Shown here one piece after another: positions 34,354-42,929 of a stretch of DNA of 64,000 nucleotides. Position numbers and translations under genes: made by a program. Positions within the stretch are counted from its first letter, which is position 1. Each line of letters opens with the position of its first letter. The notes beneath the pieces were generated by a model. That model saw only the letters and a list, made by a program, of their open reading frames with translations. It searched no databases and was not told the DNA's origin. Source of the DNA: Anoxybacteroides voinovskiense (GTDB lineage: Bacteria > Bacillota > Bacilli > Bacillales > Anoxybacillaceae); assembly GCF_014196205.1 (NCBI RefSeq), contig NZ_JACIDE010000001.1, positions 62,001 to 126,000 on the forward strand. Reading direction: 5' to 3'.

Positions 34354-34890
34354 TTACATCTCGCGAATTCGTCGTGCGAGCTCTTCTTTTTCTTCCGCGG
34401 ACAATAGCTTTTCTGCCATCGGGAATAAGACGTGCTCTTCTTTCATAAAATGTTCGGTTAAAATATGGTAGGCGTTAATGACGTAAAACGCCAATTGCTT
34501 CGCCGTTTCACCATCGACCGTGTCTGAAAGGTGAGCGGTGTTTTCTAAAAATGCAGCGATATTTCGCTTTGCTTGGTCGTGTTCATATTCCATTACGGCA
34601 ATCGGTCCGGACGTTCGGCCGATATATTGTGCCATCATCGGGAATAACACACCTTCTTCCCGCTCAGAATGCGGGTCTAAGTTGGCTAAAAACGATTGGA
34701 CGTGTTCTCGCAACGTAAGCAACGCTTCTTTCCAATTCGCTGTGTCCGTGTTTCCGCCAATTTGCTGTGCTAGATCTACTAATTGTTGCTTTTGTTCATT
34801 TAACGGTCCGTGCTCGTCTTTCAATTGTTGTAGCGCTTGGCATAGCTGCACGTCCCCGTCATGCGCCATCATGCAAGGTGAAAATTCCAT
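34354..34890 (-). CDS. hemerythrin-domain (RIC/YtfE-like) protein
   Basis: 178-residue hemerythrin HHE protein for a di-iron centre. His and Glu ligands are seen in LKDEHGPLNEQ, LDPHSEREEGVLFP, MEYEHDQAKRN and LTEHFMKEEHVLFPMAE. It resembles repair-of-iron-centre proteins that protect iron-sulfur proteins against NO and oxidants, but it lacks an obvious N-terminal ScdA domain. GGAGGAGAAAG precedes the ATG. It is convergent with nar and has its own Fnr-type promoter (34964-35006). A role in NO or nitrite stress during nitrate respiration is inferred. Confidence 0.88.
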   Translation of the reverse strand: MEFSPCMMAHDGDVQLCQALQQLKDEHGPLNEQKQQLVDLAQQIGGNTDTANWKEALLTLREHVQSFLANLDPHSEREEGVLFPMMAQYIGRTSGPIAVMEYEHDQAKRNIAAFLENTAHLSDTVDGETAKQLAFYVINAYHILTEHFMKEEHVLFPMAEKLLSAEEKEELARRIREM

Positions 34891-34963
34891 CGCTTTCTCC
34901 TCCTCCTTGTGCTCGAAGTTGGCTACGTCTCTACTTCGAGAGCACGCATATTCTCCAATGTTT

Positions 34964-35006
34964 ATTTTACTGTTGCTTGTCAGAAAATGACGTGATACGA
35001 ATCACA
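34964..35006 (-). promoter_or_regulatory. Fnr-type class II promoter of the hemerythrin gene
   Basis: Box TGTGATTCGTATCACG (35006-34991), 9/10 in the half-sites, and -10 TAAAAT (34969-34964). The centre at 34998.5 lies 29.5 bp before the -10, giving start near 34957. Confidence 0.78.
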
Positions 35007-35017
35007 GTTTTTCTATT

Positions 35018-35049
35018 TTTTAAGAAAAGCAGGTTCAGTGAACCTGCTT
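35018..35049 (-). terminator. terminator of the 2-oxoacid:ferredoxin oxidoreductase operon
   Basis: Minus-strand palindrome AAGCAGGTTCACTGAACCTG (35049-35030) continuing to a T-rich tail (TTTTCTTAAAA). It sits just past the porAB stop. Confidence 0.75.
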
Positions 35050-35050
35050 C

Positions 35051-37342
35051 TTATAGTTCTGGATGTTCGTGCTTCGCTTTTAACCGGCGCCATCTCCGCT
35101 CGACTTCTTGTTCGAACTCAAGCAATAGATCGCGGTTTTCTTCTTTTAATAAGTGCTTTGTTTTCCCCATATATTTTAACCATTCGCTTAATGGAATGCG
35201 TTTGTTTTTCTCTTCTGGGTCATACGTAATCGTTGTAATGCCACGTTCGACTTCATAAAGCGGGAAGAAGCAAGAGTTGACAGCCGCTTCCATAATTTTT
35301 GCCCCGTACCGCTCTTCTGTTTTCCAGTTTAGTGGACATGTAATGAGCAACTTGCCGTATACCGTGCCGACGTTTTGGGCATACCATTGTGCTTTCGCCG
35401 CTTTTTTAATTAAATCTTGCGGGAACGCTTCCGTTGCGGTAAAGACGTACGGAATATTTGTCGCCGCCATAATTTGCGCCGTATCTTTATGATGGAACGC
35501 TTTCCCTTTTTGCGTTTTTCCAACGCCCGTTGTACTTGTCATATGCCCCATCGGCGTCGAATACGACATTTGCGAACCGGTATTCATATATCCTTCGTTG
35601 TCGTATTCAAGCATAATCAATTTATGGTTGCGAAGCGCCGTACCGATGGCAGACCCCATGCCGATATCCATTCCGCCGTCACCAGTGACCATGACAAACG
35701 TCACATCGTCTGATACTTGAATGTCGCCGCGTTTTTTCATTTCCAAAAATGCTTCGACCGCCCCTGACAACGTCGCCGGTCCGTTTTGGAACAAGTTATG
35801 AATCATCGTCTGTTTATGGGAGCTGTACGGATAGGCGGTCGTGACGACGTACGCACAACCTGTTTGGAATAAAACAACGACATCGCCTTCAATTCCTTTA
35901 AAGAATAGCTCTAATCCAGGGAAAATGCCGCATCCTGGACAAGCACCATGCCCTGGCGCAATTCGTTTCGGTTTTGCCGTTAATGCGCGAAGCGGTGGAA
36001 CTTTTACTTTTAACCGTTTCGTTTCTTCGTCTTCTGTTACTTGAATGAGCCCTGTTTTAAACGCATCCCCATGCATCGGCTCCATGACACGCTGCAATTT
36101 CTTTTCTTGTTTTCCTGGCACATGCCCGAAATAGTCAAACGGTTTTTCTGCATAGCCTTTTTCCATCGCCTCTATCGCCAGTTGGAAAAACGCTTCTGCT
36201 TCATCGGCATAAAAGTCTTTTCCACCAACACCGAACACGCGGCTTAAGACGATTGTTTTGTTTTCCGAATCGCTTTGTAATGCTGATTTTACTTCGTGCG
36301 TCATGTTCGGACCGTGCGCCCCATAAGAATCGGCACGTTCCCCAATGAGAAGTGCTTTTACATTTTTTAACGCTTGGCGAATTTCTTCCGCTGGGAACGG
36401 ACGGATTATATTCGGGCTAATGACGCCTGCTTTAATGCCTTTCGCCCGCAATTTATCGACTACGTCTTTTGCTGTTTCTGCAGCAGAATTTAATAAAAAG
36501 AGCGCTACTTCAGCATCGTCCATTTGGTATAAATCAAGGACTGGATATTCACGTCCAGATAATTCCGCGTATTCGCGCGCAACTTGTTTAAACACTTCTC
36601 CTGCGCGGTATAACGCTTCGGATTGCTGGTAGTTGTTGTTAATTAAGTCGTCGCCGTTCATATGCGCCCCGATCGTCATCGGGTTTTTTGGGTCAGCCGC
36701 ATTTGGAAACTCCGTTGGCCGCTCACCGACAAACGCTTGAACAACTGCACGGTCTTTAAAGTATTGCACTTTCCGCTTTTGATGCGATGTAAAAAATCCG
36801 TCGTACGCGACGATGACCGGGAGTCGGACGTCTGCATGCTCGGCGATTTTCAATGCCATAATGTTCATGTCATACACTGCTTGCGGCGTGCGAGCGAGCA
36901 AAATGACCCACCCAGTGTTCAAAGCAAAATAAAGGTCCGAATGGTCACCGCGAATATCTAGTGGTCCGCTAATCGAGCGAGTGACTAAGTTCATGACCAT
37001 TGGAAAGCGCGTGCCTGATTGCACCGGTAGCTGTTCTAGCATATACATTAACCCGTTGGCACTCGTCGCGTTAAATACACGCGCCCCCATCACAGAAGCA
37101 CCGTAGCAAATGCCAGCCGACCCGTGCTCTCCGTCCGCAGCAATGAGTTGAATGTTATGCTCTCCGCGCGTTTTCATTTGGTCAAGTAGCTGCGCAATTT
37201 CTGTCGACGGTGTAATTGGAAAATAACCCATCACGTGATAATCAATTTGTGCAGCTGCTAATGCTGCCATTTCGTTTCCTGATTCAAACGTCGTCACTTG
37301 TTCGACTGCTTGTTTCGTTCCTTTTTCTTCTACCATCGCCAT
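35051..37342 (-). CDS. 2-oxoacid (pyruvate):ferredoxin oxidoreductase, fused alpha-beta subunit
   Basis: 763-residue fusion. The alpha part (about 1-400) has the PorA pattern: PITPSTEIAQLLDQ, SANGLMYMLEQ, TRSISGPLDIRGDHSD. The beta part (about 480-763) binds TPP: GHGACPGCG, GDGGMDIGMGSAIG and YDNEGYMNTGSQMS. The last motif matches pyruvate rather than 2-oxoglutarate enzymes. The enzyme decarboxylates a 2-oxoacid to an acyl-CoA and reduces ferredoxin. Start is ATG at 37342, overlapping the gamma-delta stop by one base, with GGGGGG 7 bp upstream; longer reading runs into the upstream gene. Substrate remains inferred. Confidence 0.9.
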   Translation of the reverse strand: MAMVEEKGTKQAVEQVTTFESGNEMAALAAAQIDYHVMGYFPITPSTEIAQLLDQMKTRGEHNIQLIAADGEHGSAGICYGASVMGARVFNATSANGLMYMLEQLPVQSGTRFPMVMNLVTRSISGPLDIRGDHSDLYFALNTGWVILLARTPQAVYDMNIMALKIAEHADVRLPVIVAYDGFFTSHQKRKVQYFKDRAVVQAFVGERPTEFPNAADPKNPMTIGAHMNGDDLINNNYQQSEALYRAGEVFKQVAREYAELSGREYPVLDLYQMDDAEVALFLLNSAAETAKDVVDKLRAKGIKAGVISPNIIRPFPAEEIRQALKNVKALLIGERADSYGAHGPNMTHEVKSALQSDSENKTIVLSRVFGVGGKDFYADEAEAFFQLAIEAMEKGYAEKPFDYFGHVPGKQEKKLQRVMEPMHGDAFKTGLIQVTEDEETKRLKVKVPPLRALTAKPKRIAPGHGACPGCGIFPGLELFFKGIEGDVVVLFQTGCAYVVTTAYPYSSHKQTMIHNLFQNGPATLSGAVEAFLEMKKRGDIQVSDDVTFVMVTGDGGMDIGMGSAIGTALRNHKLIMLEYDNEGYMNTGSQMSYSTPMGHMTSTTGVGKTQKGKAFHHKDTAQIMAATNIPYVFTATEAFPQDLIKKAAKAQWYAQNVGTVYGKLLITCPLNWKTEERYGAKIMEAAVNSCFFPLYEVERGITTITYDPEEKNKRIPLSEWLKYMGKTKHLLKEENRDLLLEFEQEVERRWRRLKAKHEHPEL

Positions 37343-38355
37343 TAATAAGCCCCCCCTGTCGCCAATGGGAATTTTTGTTTTACTTGATGCTGCTCCGCAA
37401 AGCCAATTTGTTCGCGCTCGACAGAAAGCGCAGCTGTTGGACAGGCTTCCACACATTTTAAGCAACCTTTGCAATATTGGTAATCAATGCCGCGCAAAAA
37501 CATTTGCTTGCGCCCCTTTTTGTCTTCCCCTTCTTCCCAAACAAAACAAAAGTCTGGGCAAACGGTGTCACAGGCAACGCAATGAATGCATTTTTCTTCT
37601 TCCCATTTTGGTAAAAAACCTTGGCGCGAGCCGCTTAAATCTTTGAAAATGCTGTTGGCGTTCGCAGAAATGATGCCGCCGATTTCTTGCGTTTCATAGC
37701 CCAAAAGCGGCTCTGGGCGAGAAAACGCTTTGCCGCGCGCGGATTCGGGCGCTTCATATGTTTTAAAACGCACTTCATGATACCCGCGCTCAAATGTACG
37801 AATATTTGATTCTACTAAGTGAGGGTATTTTTTCTCAAACGTTTTGCGAATGACTTGTTTCATCGCTTCCGGGTCTAAAAAATCACAAACGCGGAATAGC
37901 GCACCGAGCATCGCGGTATTCACTTTCGTTTTTTCTTCTACGGCGATACCGAGCGCATCGACGACGGCAAGCGTTCCGTATTCTAAGCGCAAATCACGCT
38001 TAATGTCATCAAACTCTCTCGTCGAATTGACTAGCACAATGCCGTCTGGTGCTAAACCGCTTACAACGTCGACCATTTTATAGAGCGCTTCATGGAAAAC
38101 GCCAATGACGTGCGGTTCTTCAATTGGGCTATGGGCGCGAATTTCTGTGTCTGGGTCACAGAAACGGATAAAACTTTTTACTGGCGACCCCTTTTTCTCA
38201 GAACCATAAGAAGAAAAGTTAGAACCGTTTAGCCCAAGCCCTAATACACCCGCTTCGGCAAGCATTTTTCCAGCTAAATTTGCCCCAAGTCCACCAATGG
38301 ATTCTAAACGAATTTCAAAAAACCCAAGTTCATTTTTTTTCGGTAAAATCGACAT
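37342..38355 (-). CDS. 2-oxoacid (pyruvate):ferredoxin oxidoreductase, fused gamma-delta subunit
   Basis: 337-residue fusion. The gamma part (about 1-190) starts FFEIRLESIGGLGANLAG, a PorG/KorC signature. The C-terminal delta part carries two [4Fe-4S] motifs, CIHCVACDTVCPDFC and CKGCLKCVEACPTAA, for electron transfer to ferredoxin. AGTAGGGGGGATAAC precedes the ATG. First gene of a two-gene operon with the alpha-beta subunit; an Fnr-type promoter lies at 38399-38441. Both genes are fusions, so the four-subunit enzyme is encoded by only two genes. Confidence 0.9.
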   Translation of the reverse strand: MSILPKKNELGFFEIRLESIGGLGANLAGKMLAEAGVLGLGLNGSNFSSYGSEKKGSPVKSFIRFCDPDTEIRAHSPIEEPHVIGVFHEALYKMVDVVSGLAPDGIVLVNSTREFDDIKRDLRLEYGTLAVVDALGIAVEEKTKVNTAMLGALFRVCDFLDPEAMKQVIRKTFEKKYPHLVESNIRTFERGYHEVRFKTYEAPESARGKAFSRPEPLLGYETQEIGGIISANANSIFKDLSGSRQGFLPKWEEEKCIHCVACDTVCPDFCFVWEEGEDKKGRKQMFLRGIDYQYCKGCLKCVEACPTAALSVEREQIGFAEQHQVKQKFPLATGGAY

Positions 38356-38398
38356 GTTATCCCCCCTACTGGAATAGATGGGTATCCCCCTTCTTCAC

Positions 38399-38441
38399 AT
38401 TTTAATCAAAAAATCGTCAAAAAGATGTGACAAAAATCAAA
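38399..38441 (-). promoter_or_regulatory. Fnr-type class II promoter of the por operon
   Basis: Box TTTGATTTTTGTCACA (38441-38426), 9/10 in the half-sites, and -10 TAAAAT (38404-38399). The centre at 38433.5 is 29.5 bp before the -10, giving start near 38392 and a leader of about 37 nt. Confidence 0.74.
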
Positions 38442-38536
38442 CATTTAAAAAATTATTAGTAGTACACAAAAAAATCCCTTTATTTAGCAAGGTTTTTGGT
38501 TGTATAACAGGAATTATATTGTATTATAACAGAATA

Positions 38537-38570
38537 ATCAAAAAACCTAGCAAGCGTTGCTTGCTAGGTT
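38537..38570 (-). terminator. terminator of hemD
   Basis: AACCTAGCAAG / CTTGCTAGGTT stem followed by TTTTGATT on the minus strand; overlaps the hemD stop. Confidence 0.88.
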
Positions 38571-39358
38571 CCAAAATATTTCGCGAGCGTCACAATCATT
38601 GCACCCATTCGTTCGAGTTCTGGGGCAACGATGCGGGTCACCCCTTCTTCTGAAAGCGCCTCTGCCGTCACTTTTCCGACCGCACACGCGACGACATGTT
38701 CGTTAAAAGCGCGGCATAACGGCTCGACCGCTTGTTTTTCTTTCGCAAAGGAAAAGAGAAACCGAACTTGCATGGCAGTCGTAAAGCAAACGGCATCGAC
38801 TTGCTGCTCGACAATGTCGTTGTATAGTAGGTTTAAGACGTCCTCATCCGGCGCGATATGCTGATACGGAAGCAACTCCGTGTACGACGCGCCGCACTCG
38901 AGCAAAAATTGCTTTAACGTCGGTGCCGTGTCGCCATGCAGTTGAACGACCACGCGTTTTCCGGCAAACGAAAACGAGGCAAGCGAACGAAGCAGCCCTT
39001 TCGTCGTCCCATCGTCGCTCTCCGCAACAATCGGGATGCCGATTTTTTTTAGCGCCGCTACCGTTTTGTAGCCGCGGACAGCAACGTTTGCCGCTTGGAT
39101 CGTTTCTAGCCACTTTTCTTTCATGCCGCCCCGCTCGGCCGCATCGGTTAATGTTTCCACCCCGACGCCAGTGGTGAAAATGAACCAATCGGGTTTTTCG
39201 GAAATGGCGTCGCGAATTTCTTCAATAAGCGCTTCATCTTTAGCAAATACCGTCCCCTGTGCAGGACGAATAACGGCAATCCCCCCTTGCTTTTCAATGA
39301 GCGCTGTCATTTCTTCTAGTTTCCGCGATGCACATAAAACAATTCGTTTTCCTTGCAA
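38564..39358 (-). CDS. hemD: uroporphyrinogen-III synthase family protein
   Basis: 264-residue HemD-fold protein with two alternating alpha/beta halves: KPDWFIFTTGVGVETLTDAA, VAVRGYKTVAALKKIGI, then AVCFTTAMQVRFLFSFA and VVACAVGKVTAEAL. HemD closes hydroxymethylbilane to uroporphyrinogen III, the shared precursor of haem, siroheme and cobalamin. It is a single gene outside any hem operon, so it may be an additional HemD tied to siroheme, haem or cobalamin supply; a hemAXCDBL copy is expected elsewhere. HemD sequences diverge widely, so function is probable, not certain. Confidence 0.82.
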   Translation of the reverse strand: MQGKRIVLCASRKLEEMTALIEKQGGIAVIRPAQGTVFAKDEALIEEIRDAISEKPDWFIFTTGVGVETLTDAAERGGMKEKWLETIQAANVAVRGYKTVAALKKIGIPIVAESDDGTTKGLLRSLASFSFAGKRVVVQLHGDTAPTLKQFLLECGASYTELLPYQHIAPDEDVLNLLYNDIVEQQVDAVCFTTAMQVRFLFSFAKEKQAVEPLCRAFNEHVVACAVGKVTAEALSEEGVTRIVAPELERMGAMIVTLAKYFGT

Positions 39359-39414
39359 TCGAAATCCCCCTTCACTTTTTCCCCATTTTAGAACAGAAAA
39401 TGACGCTAGGCAAC

Positions 39415-39438
39415 AAAAAAGAACGGCAAAAGCCGTCC
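39415..39438 (-). terminator. terminator of the small gene at 39693-39938, displaced by the MITE
   Basis: GGACGGC / GCCGTTC stem with TTTT loop and a TTTTTT tail on the minus strand. It lies just beyond MITE copy 2; without the insertion it would lie immediately after the small gene's stop. Confidence 0.82.
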
Positions 39439-39446
39439 TAACGTAT
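39438..39446 (+). repeat. left 9-bp target duplication of MITE copy 2
   Basis: CTAACGTAT, repeated exactly at 39693-39701. Confidence 0.9.
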
Positions 39447-39692
39447 CAGGCGTGTTGATTAACCATTAAAAACCAGTTGACATCACTCTATTCCTAGCTT
39501 TTCTGCCGTAGTCGACAAGCGGTTCGCTTGCCGACTGGGAGTATTAGCATGCCCTCCTCGAACAACGAACGCTTTGCGGGCAAATGACATTTGCCCGCCG
39601 GCGCTCTTGTTCGAGGGAAGAGGCAGAAAAGCTTGTGTTCAGTCATATGATTCTGTGTTTTTTAGTAAAATAATGGATAATCAACACTCGTG
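39447..39692. mobile_element. MITE-like structured mobile element, copy 2 (246 bp)
   Basis: Same element as 27466-27715, same orientation. The ends are CAGGCGTGTTGATTA on the left and CACGAGTGTTGATTA read inward from the right. It is bounded by CTAACGTAT direct repeats. The enclosing AGCTTTTCTGCC / GGCAGAAAAGCT pair, the CCTCGAACAA / TTGTTCGAGG arm and the GCGGGCAAATG hairpin are intact; the middle GGGCATGC hairpin has lost its left arm, and the first hairpin has one changed pair. It was inserted between the stop codon and the terminator of the small gene at 39693-39938. No coding sequence is inside. Confidence 0.88.
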
Positions 39693-39701
39693 CTAACGTA
39701 T
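39693..39701 (+). repeat. right 9-bp target duplication of MITE copy 2
   Basis: CTAACGTAT, matching 39438-39446; its first three bases are the stop codon of the minus-strand gene. Confidence 0.9.
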
Positions 39702-39938
39702 ATGTATGAGCTGCTCTCTTTTATCAAACGAACCGTAAATGCGGGTAGGTTGAATCGATATGACGTCGTCTAACGCAATGTTGATTAGCTGCATATCTCG
39801 GTTGTAGACAAATAGTTTTTTTACGTCCTTATAAAGCTTTACCGGCAAAAACGTTGCCTCTCCTTTTATCGTTTTAATTTTGACAGGCTGTTTTTGTTGA
39901 ATCCATTTTCGCAATTCTTTATATTGATCCCCCATCAT
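39693..39938 (-). CDS. small hypothetical protein, 81 aa
   Basis: Not recognised. A basic, soluble protein with a short helical start (GDQYKELRKWIQQKQPVKIK) and a beta-rich remainder (FLPVKLYKDVKKLFVYN, LDDVISIQPTRIYG). The pattern of short strands around a DDVISI segment recalls small Sm-like or YolD-like beta-barrel proteins, but this is impression only. GGGGGAG lies 5 bp before the ATG at 39938; a second ATG follows. The stop codon is inside a MITE target duplication, so the MITE lies at once downstream. Confidence 0.6.
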   Translation of the reverse strand: MMGDQYKELRKWIQQKQPVKIKTIKGEATFLPVKLYKDVKKLFVYNRDMQLINIALDDVISIQPTRIYGSFDKREQLIHIR

Positions 39939-40179
39939 TTCGACTCCCCCTTCCATTCCGTTACACTACTATTATAAAAAAGTAAACCAAAACAATAAAT
40001 GAAAAAAAATCAACAAATTCCTAACGAAAACTTGCGAACGGTGTCGTTTTTTCAAAAATTGTTGAAAAAACGAGATTTATGTCAAAAAAACGCTAACGCT
40101 TTTTCTTTTCATCCGACAACATTTTCATTTACAATGGAAGCGATGTTCACCAATGGTAGTGCAAGGAAGGTGTGGAGCG

Positions 40180-41472
40180 ATGCTCAGTCTATTCAAAGAC
40201 TGTTTATTAAATATATTTTTTCTTCTTCTTCCTGTTTTCGTTTTAGCTCTATGGCTAGAAGAACGAAACGTGTTCGAACAACTCAAAAAACTGCTGACGA
40301 TTGTGTCGCTTCTTTTGGCGATGTTTTTCTGCATTACTTTTCCGATTAATGTAGACAATGACCATGTATACGACCTCCACCAAGTGCTCCTTTGGATAGG
40401 AAGCTTATATTACGGACCAGTGGCAAGCTTGTTTCTTAGTTTGTTTACGATTGGCTATTATGCGGTGTTCGGCAAAGGCGAATGGGTAGTCGTTATGCTT
40501 TCTTCCTTTGTCATTATGTTTATTAGTATTCTATTAATGAAACCGTTTTTATCGTTATCACCGAAGCAGCGCGTGTTGCTTCTTTTTTCGCTAGCTGCGT
40601 TTTCCGGATTGTTGACGTTTAGTTTAAGCGACATTTCGCTCACTTGCTTTTCATGTGGAATCGTTTATTTTGTCATTCAGCCGCTTAGTGCAGCGATGGC
40701 TTGTTATTTAAAAGAAATGGTCGAGCAAACAATTGGGCTAAGGAAACGACTAATGCGTGCGGAAAAAATGGAAGTGGTTAGCCACCTTGCCGCCTCGATT
40801 TCTCACGAAGTGCGCAACCCATTAACTGCAGCGCGTGGGTTTATGCAGTTACTTGCGCAAAGCCAATTGCCAATGGACAAGCGGAAACAATATATGCAAA
40901 TTGCGATCGAGGAAATTGATCGGGCAGAAGCGATTATTACGGATTATTTGACGTTTGCTAAACCGTCGCCAGAACAAGTTGAAAAATTAAACGTAAAAGC
41001 AGAAATCGAGCGGGTCATTGATGTATTGCGGCCGTTTGCGAACATGAACAGCGTCGAAATTCGTTCGTCGCTTATTCCGTTTCATGTGTTTGGCGAGCGA
41101 GATAAGTTCCAACAATGTTTACTGAACATTATGAAAAATTCTATCGAAGCAATGCCAAATGGCGGTACACTCGATGTGTACGTATCGATCGGACAAGATG
41201 AGGTGCTTATTCGCATCACCGACACAGGTATCGGCATGACAAAAGAGCAAATCGAACGGCTTGGAGAGCCGTATTTTACGACAAAAGGAATGAAAGGGAC
41301 AGGGCTTGGTATGATGGTCGTCTATCGCATTATTGAATCGATGGGCGGCTCGATTGAGATTATAAGCGAAGTGAATAAAGGGACGGAAATTTCGCTTTCG
41401 CTTCCGCTCGCAAAAACAGTGGCTGCATCGGCAAAACCCGTTCGTTCTCTAGCGCTAAAAGGAAAGGGATAA
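40180..41472 (+). CDS. kinB: KinB-like sporulation sensor histidine kinase
   Basis: 430-residue membrane histidine kinase. The N-terminal half (about 1-190) has six hydrophobic segments of the 5TM-5TMR/KinB kind with almost no extracellular domain. The phosphoacceptor is His209 in SISHEVRNPLTAARG. The ATPase domain has NIMKNSIEAMPNGG (N box), ITDTGIGMT (G1) and FTTKGMKGTGLGMMVVY (F/G2). The length is close to B. subtilis KinB (428), which feeds phosphate to Spo0F. ATG 40180 has GGAAGGTG 7 bp upstream; no response regulator lies next to it, consistent with an orphan phosphorelay kinase. The specific kinase name is by resemblance. Confidence 0.8.
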   Translation: MLSLFKDCLLNIFFLLLPVFVLALWLEERNVFEQLKKLLTIVSLLLAMFFCITFPINVDNDHVYDLHQVLLWIGSLYYGPVASLFLSLFTIGYYAVFGKGEWVVVMLSSFVIMFISILLMKPFLSLSPKQRVLLLFSLAAFSGLLTFSLSDISLTCFSCGIVYFVIQPLSAAMACYLKEMVEQTIGLRKRLMRAEKMEVVSHLAASISHEVRNPLTAARGFMQLLAQSQLPMDKRKQYMQIAIEEIDRAEAIITDYLTFAKPSPEQVEKLNVKAEIERVIDVLRPFANMNSVEIRSSLIPFHVFGERDKFQQCLLNIMKNSIEAMPNGGTLDVYVSIGQDEVLIRITDTGIGMTKEQIERLGEPYFTTKGMKGTGLGMMVVYRIIESMGGSIEIISEVNKGTEISLSLPLAKTVAASAKPVRSLALKGKG

Positions 41473-41486
41473 CCTTTCCTTTTAGC
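41454..41486. terminator. bidirectional terminator
   Basis: GCTAAAAGGAAAGG / CCTTTCCTTTTAGC perfect stem with a GATAA loop. It overlaps both stops of the kinase gene and the convergent yjbQ. Confidence 0.88.
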
Positions 41487-41883
41487 CGTTCCACACTTTA
41501 ACATAAAACGTCCGTTGACGTGGGCCATCGTACTCGCAAAAATAAATACCTTGCCACGTACCTAAAAGCAGCTTGCCATTTGTAATAATGACGTGCTGAG
41601 AAGCACCGACTGTACTTGCTTTCATATGCGCTGCTGTATTTCCTTCCACGTGGCGGTCAAGCGGATGCGTCCACGGATACGTTTCATCCAACCGGCGAAT
41701 CATGTCGCGTTTGACGTCTGGGTCGGCGTTTTCGTTAATGGTAATTCCCGCCGTTGTATGCGGGCAATACACGAGGGCAACCCCTTCCTCAATCCCCGCT
41801 TTTTGCACGACTTCTTCCACAAAATGCGTAATATCGATCATTTCATCTCTTGTTGTTGTTCGAATCGAAAACGACTGCAACAT
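41482..41883 (-). CDS. YjbQ/UPF0047 family protein
   Basis: 133-residue single-domain protein. [23 protein letters not shown] and the C-terminal [15 protein letters not shown] are the signature blocks of YjbQ/UPF0047, whose E. coli member was reported to have weak thiamine phosphate synthase activity. His, Glu and Asp residues near [19 protein letters not shown] suggest metal binding. The ATG at 41883 follows GGGAGGGAAAAAAG; an upstream in-frame start at 41904 is less likely. Confidence 0.87.
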   Translation of the reverse strand: MLQSFSIRTTTRDEMIDITHFVEEVVQKAGIEEGVALVYCPHTTAGITINENADPDVKRDMIRRLDETYPWTHPLDRHVEGNTAAHMKASTVGASQHVIITNGKLLLGTWQGIYFCEYDGPRQRTFYVKVWNG

Positions 41884-41971
41884 CTTTTTTCCCTCCCGTA
41901 TCAATTGTTTGCCAGAAAAAGGCGGTTTTTGTTACTCTAATTATATCGTATAGAAAAAGGAAGGACGAGCA

Positions 41972-42919
41972 ATGAAACGATATGAAAATTTAGATGGGGT
42001 TTCGACGAAAAAAACGTTTGCCGATTTCCGCCGTTGGCAACAAGAACGAAAACAAAAGAAAAAAGATCTTTCGTACAACGTTCCGCACGTTGAGCGACCG
42101 GAATATACGCAGCTTCATACAAATCAGTCACGTCCGCTATTGGCATGGGTCGGTCATTCGACGTTTGTTATGCAAATAAACGGAATTACGATTGTTACCG
42201 ACCCTGTTTGGGCGTTAAGGATGGGAATAGCGAAGCGGCTGACCGCCCCTGGAATTCCTATCGAGGAGATGCCGCCTGTTGATGTTGTTCTCATTTCCCA
42301 CGGGCATTATGACCATTTGCATTTTGCTAGCATAAAAAAACTGAAAGGCAACCCTTGCTTCTTTGTGCCAGTTGGACTTGGCTGCCTATTTCGGCGAAGA
42401 GGATATCCACACGTGACAGAATTTTCCTGGTGGGAAGAAAAAGAATATAAAGGGAGTACATTCACGTTTGTGCCCGCCCAGCATTGGACACGGCGAACGT
42501 TGTTTGATATGAACACGTCCCATTGGGGAGGATGGGTCGTGCAAGCAACGGGGCAACCGACGGTTTATTTTGCGGGTGATAGCGGCTATTTTCGCGGCTT
42601 TCGCGAAATTGGCGACCGGTTTGCGATTGATTATGCCCTTTTGCCGATTGGCGCGTATGAACCAGAGTGGTTTATGGGGCCGCAACATACGACCCCTGAA
42701 GAAGCAGTACAGGCGTTTTTAGATTGTCGAGCGAAAACGTTTATCCCAATGCATTACGGCACCTTTCTTCTTGCGGACGACACCCCAAAAGAAGCACTAG
42801 ACCGCTTAGTGGCAGAATGGCAGCGCCGTCAACTTGAACCTGAGCGATTAACATGCTTAAAATTGGGAGAAGTGCTCCATTGTGTCACCTTTTCAAACGA
42901 AAAAGCACCGATTGTTTAG
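41972..42919 (+). CDS. metallo-beta-lactamase-fold hydrolase (NAPE-PLD/UlaG-like)
   Basis: 315-residue MBL-fold protein. The metal-binding motif HGHYDH is at residues 110-115 (ISHGHYDHLHF), with the next ligands in FVPAQHWTRR, FAGDSGY and PMHYGTF. The overall pattern, with WVGHSTFVMQ at the start of the fold, fits the group of phospholipase-D-like and UlaG-like hydrolases. The substrate is unknown. It is a single gene with AAGGAAGGACGAGC upstream of its ATG and shares a terminator with ycgQ. Confidence 0.83.
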   Translation: MKRYENLDGVSTKKTFADFRRWQQERKQKKKDLSYNVPHVERPEYTQLHTNQSRPLLAWVGHSTFVMQINGITIVTDPVWALRMGIAKRLTAPGIPIEEMPPVDVVLISHGHYDHLHFASIKKLKGNPCFFVPVGLGCLFRRRGYPHVTEFSWWEEKEYKGSTFTFVPAQHWTRRTLFDMNTSHWGGWVVQATGQPTVYFAGDSGYFRGFREIGDRFAIDYALLPIGAYEPEWFMGPQHTTPEEAVQAFLDCRAKTFIPMHYGTFLLADDTPKEALDRLVAEWQRRQLEPERLTCLKLGEVLHCVTFSNEKAPIV

Positions 42920-42929
42920 GTGCTTTTTC
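42900..42929. terminator. bidirectional terminator
   Basis: AAAAAGCACC / GGTGCTTTTT stem with a 9-nt loop, between the MBL gene and the convergent ycgQ-like gene. Confidence 0.88.
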
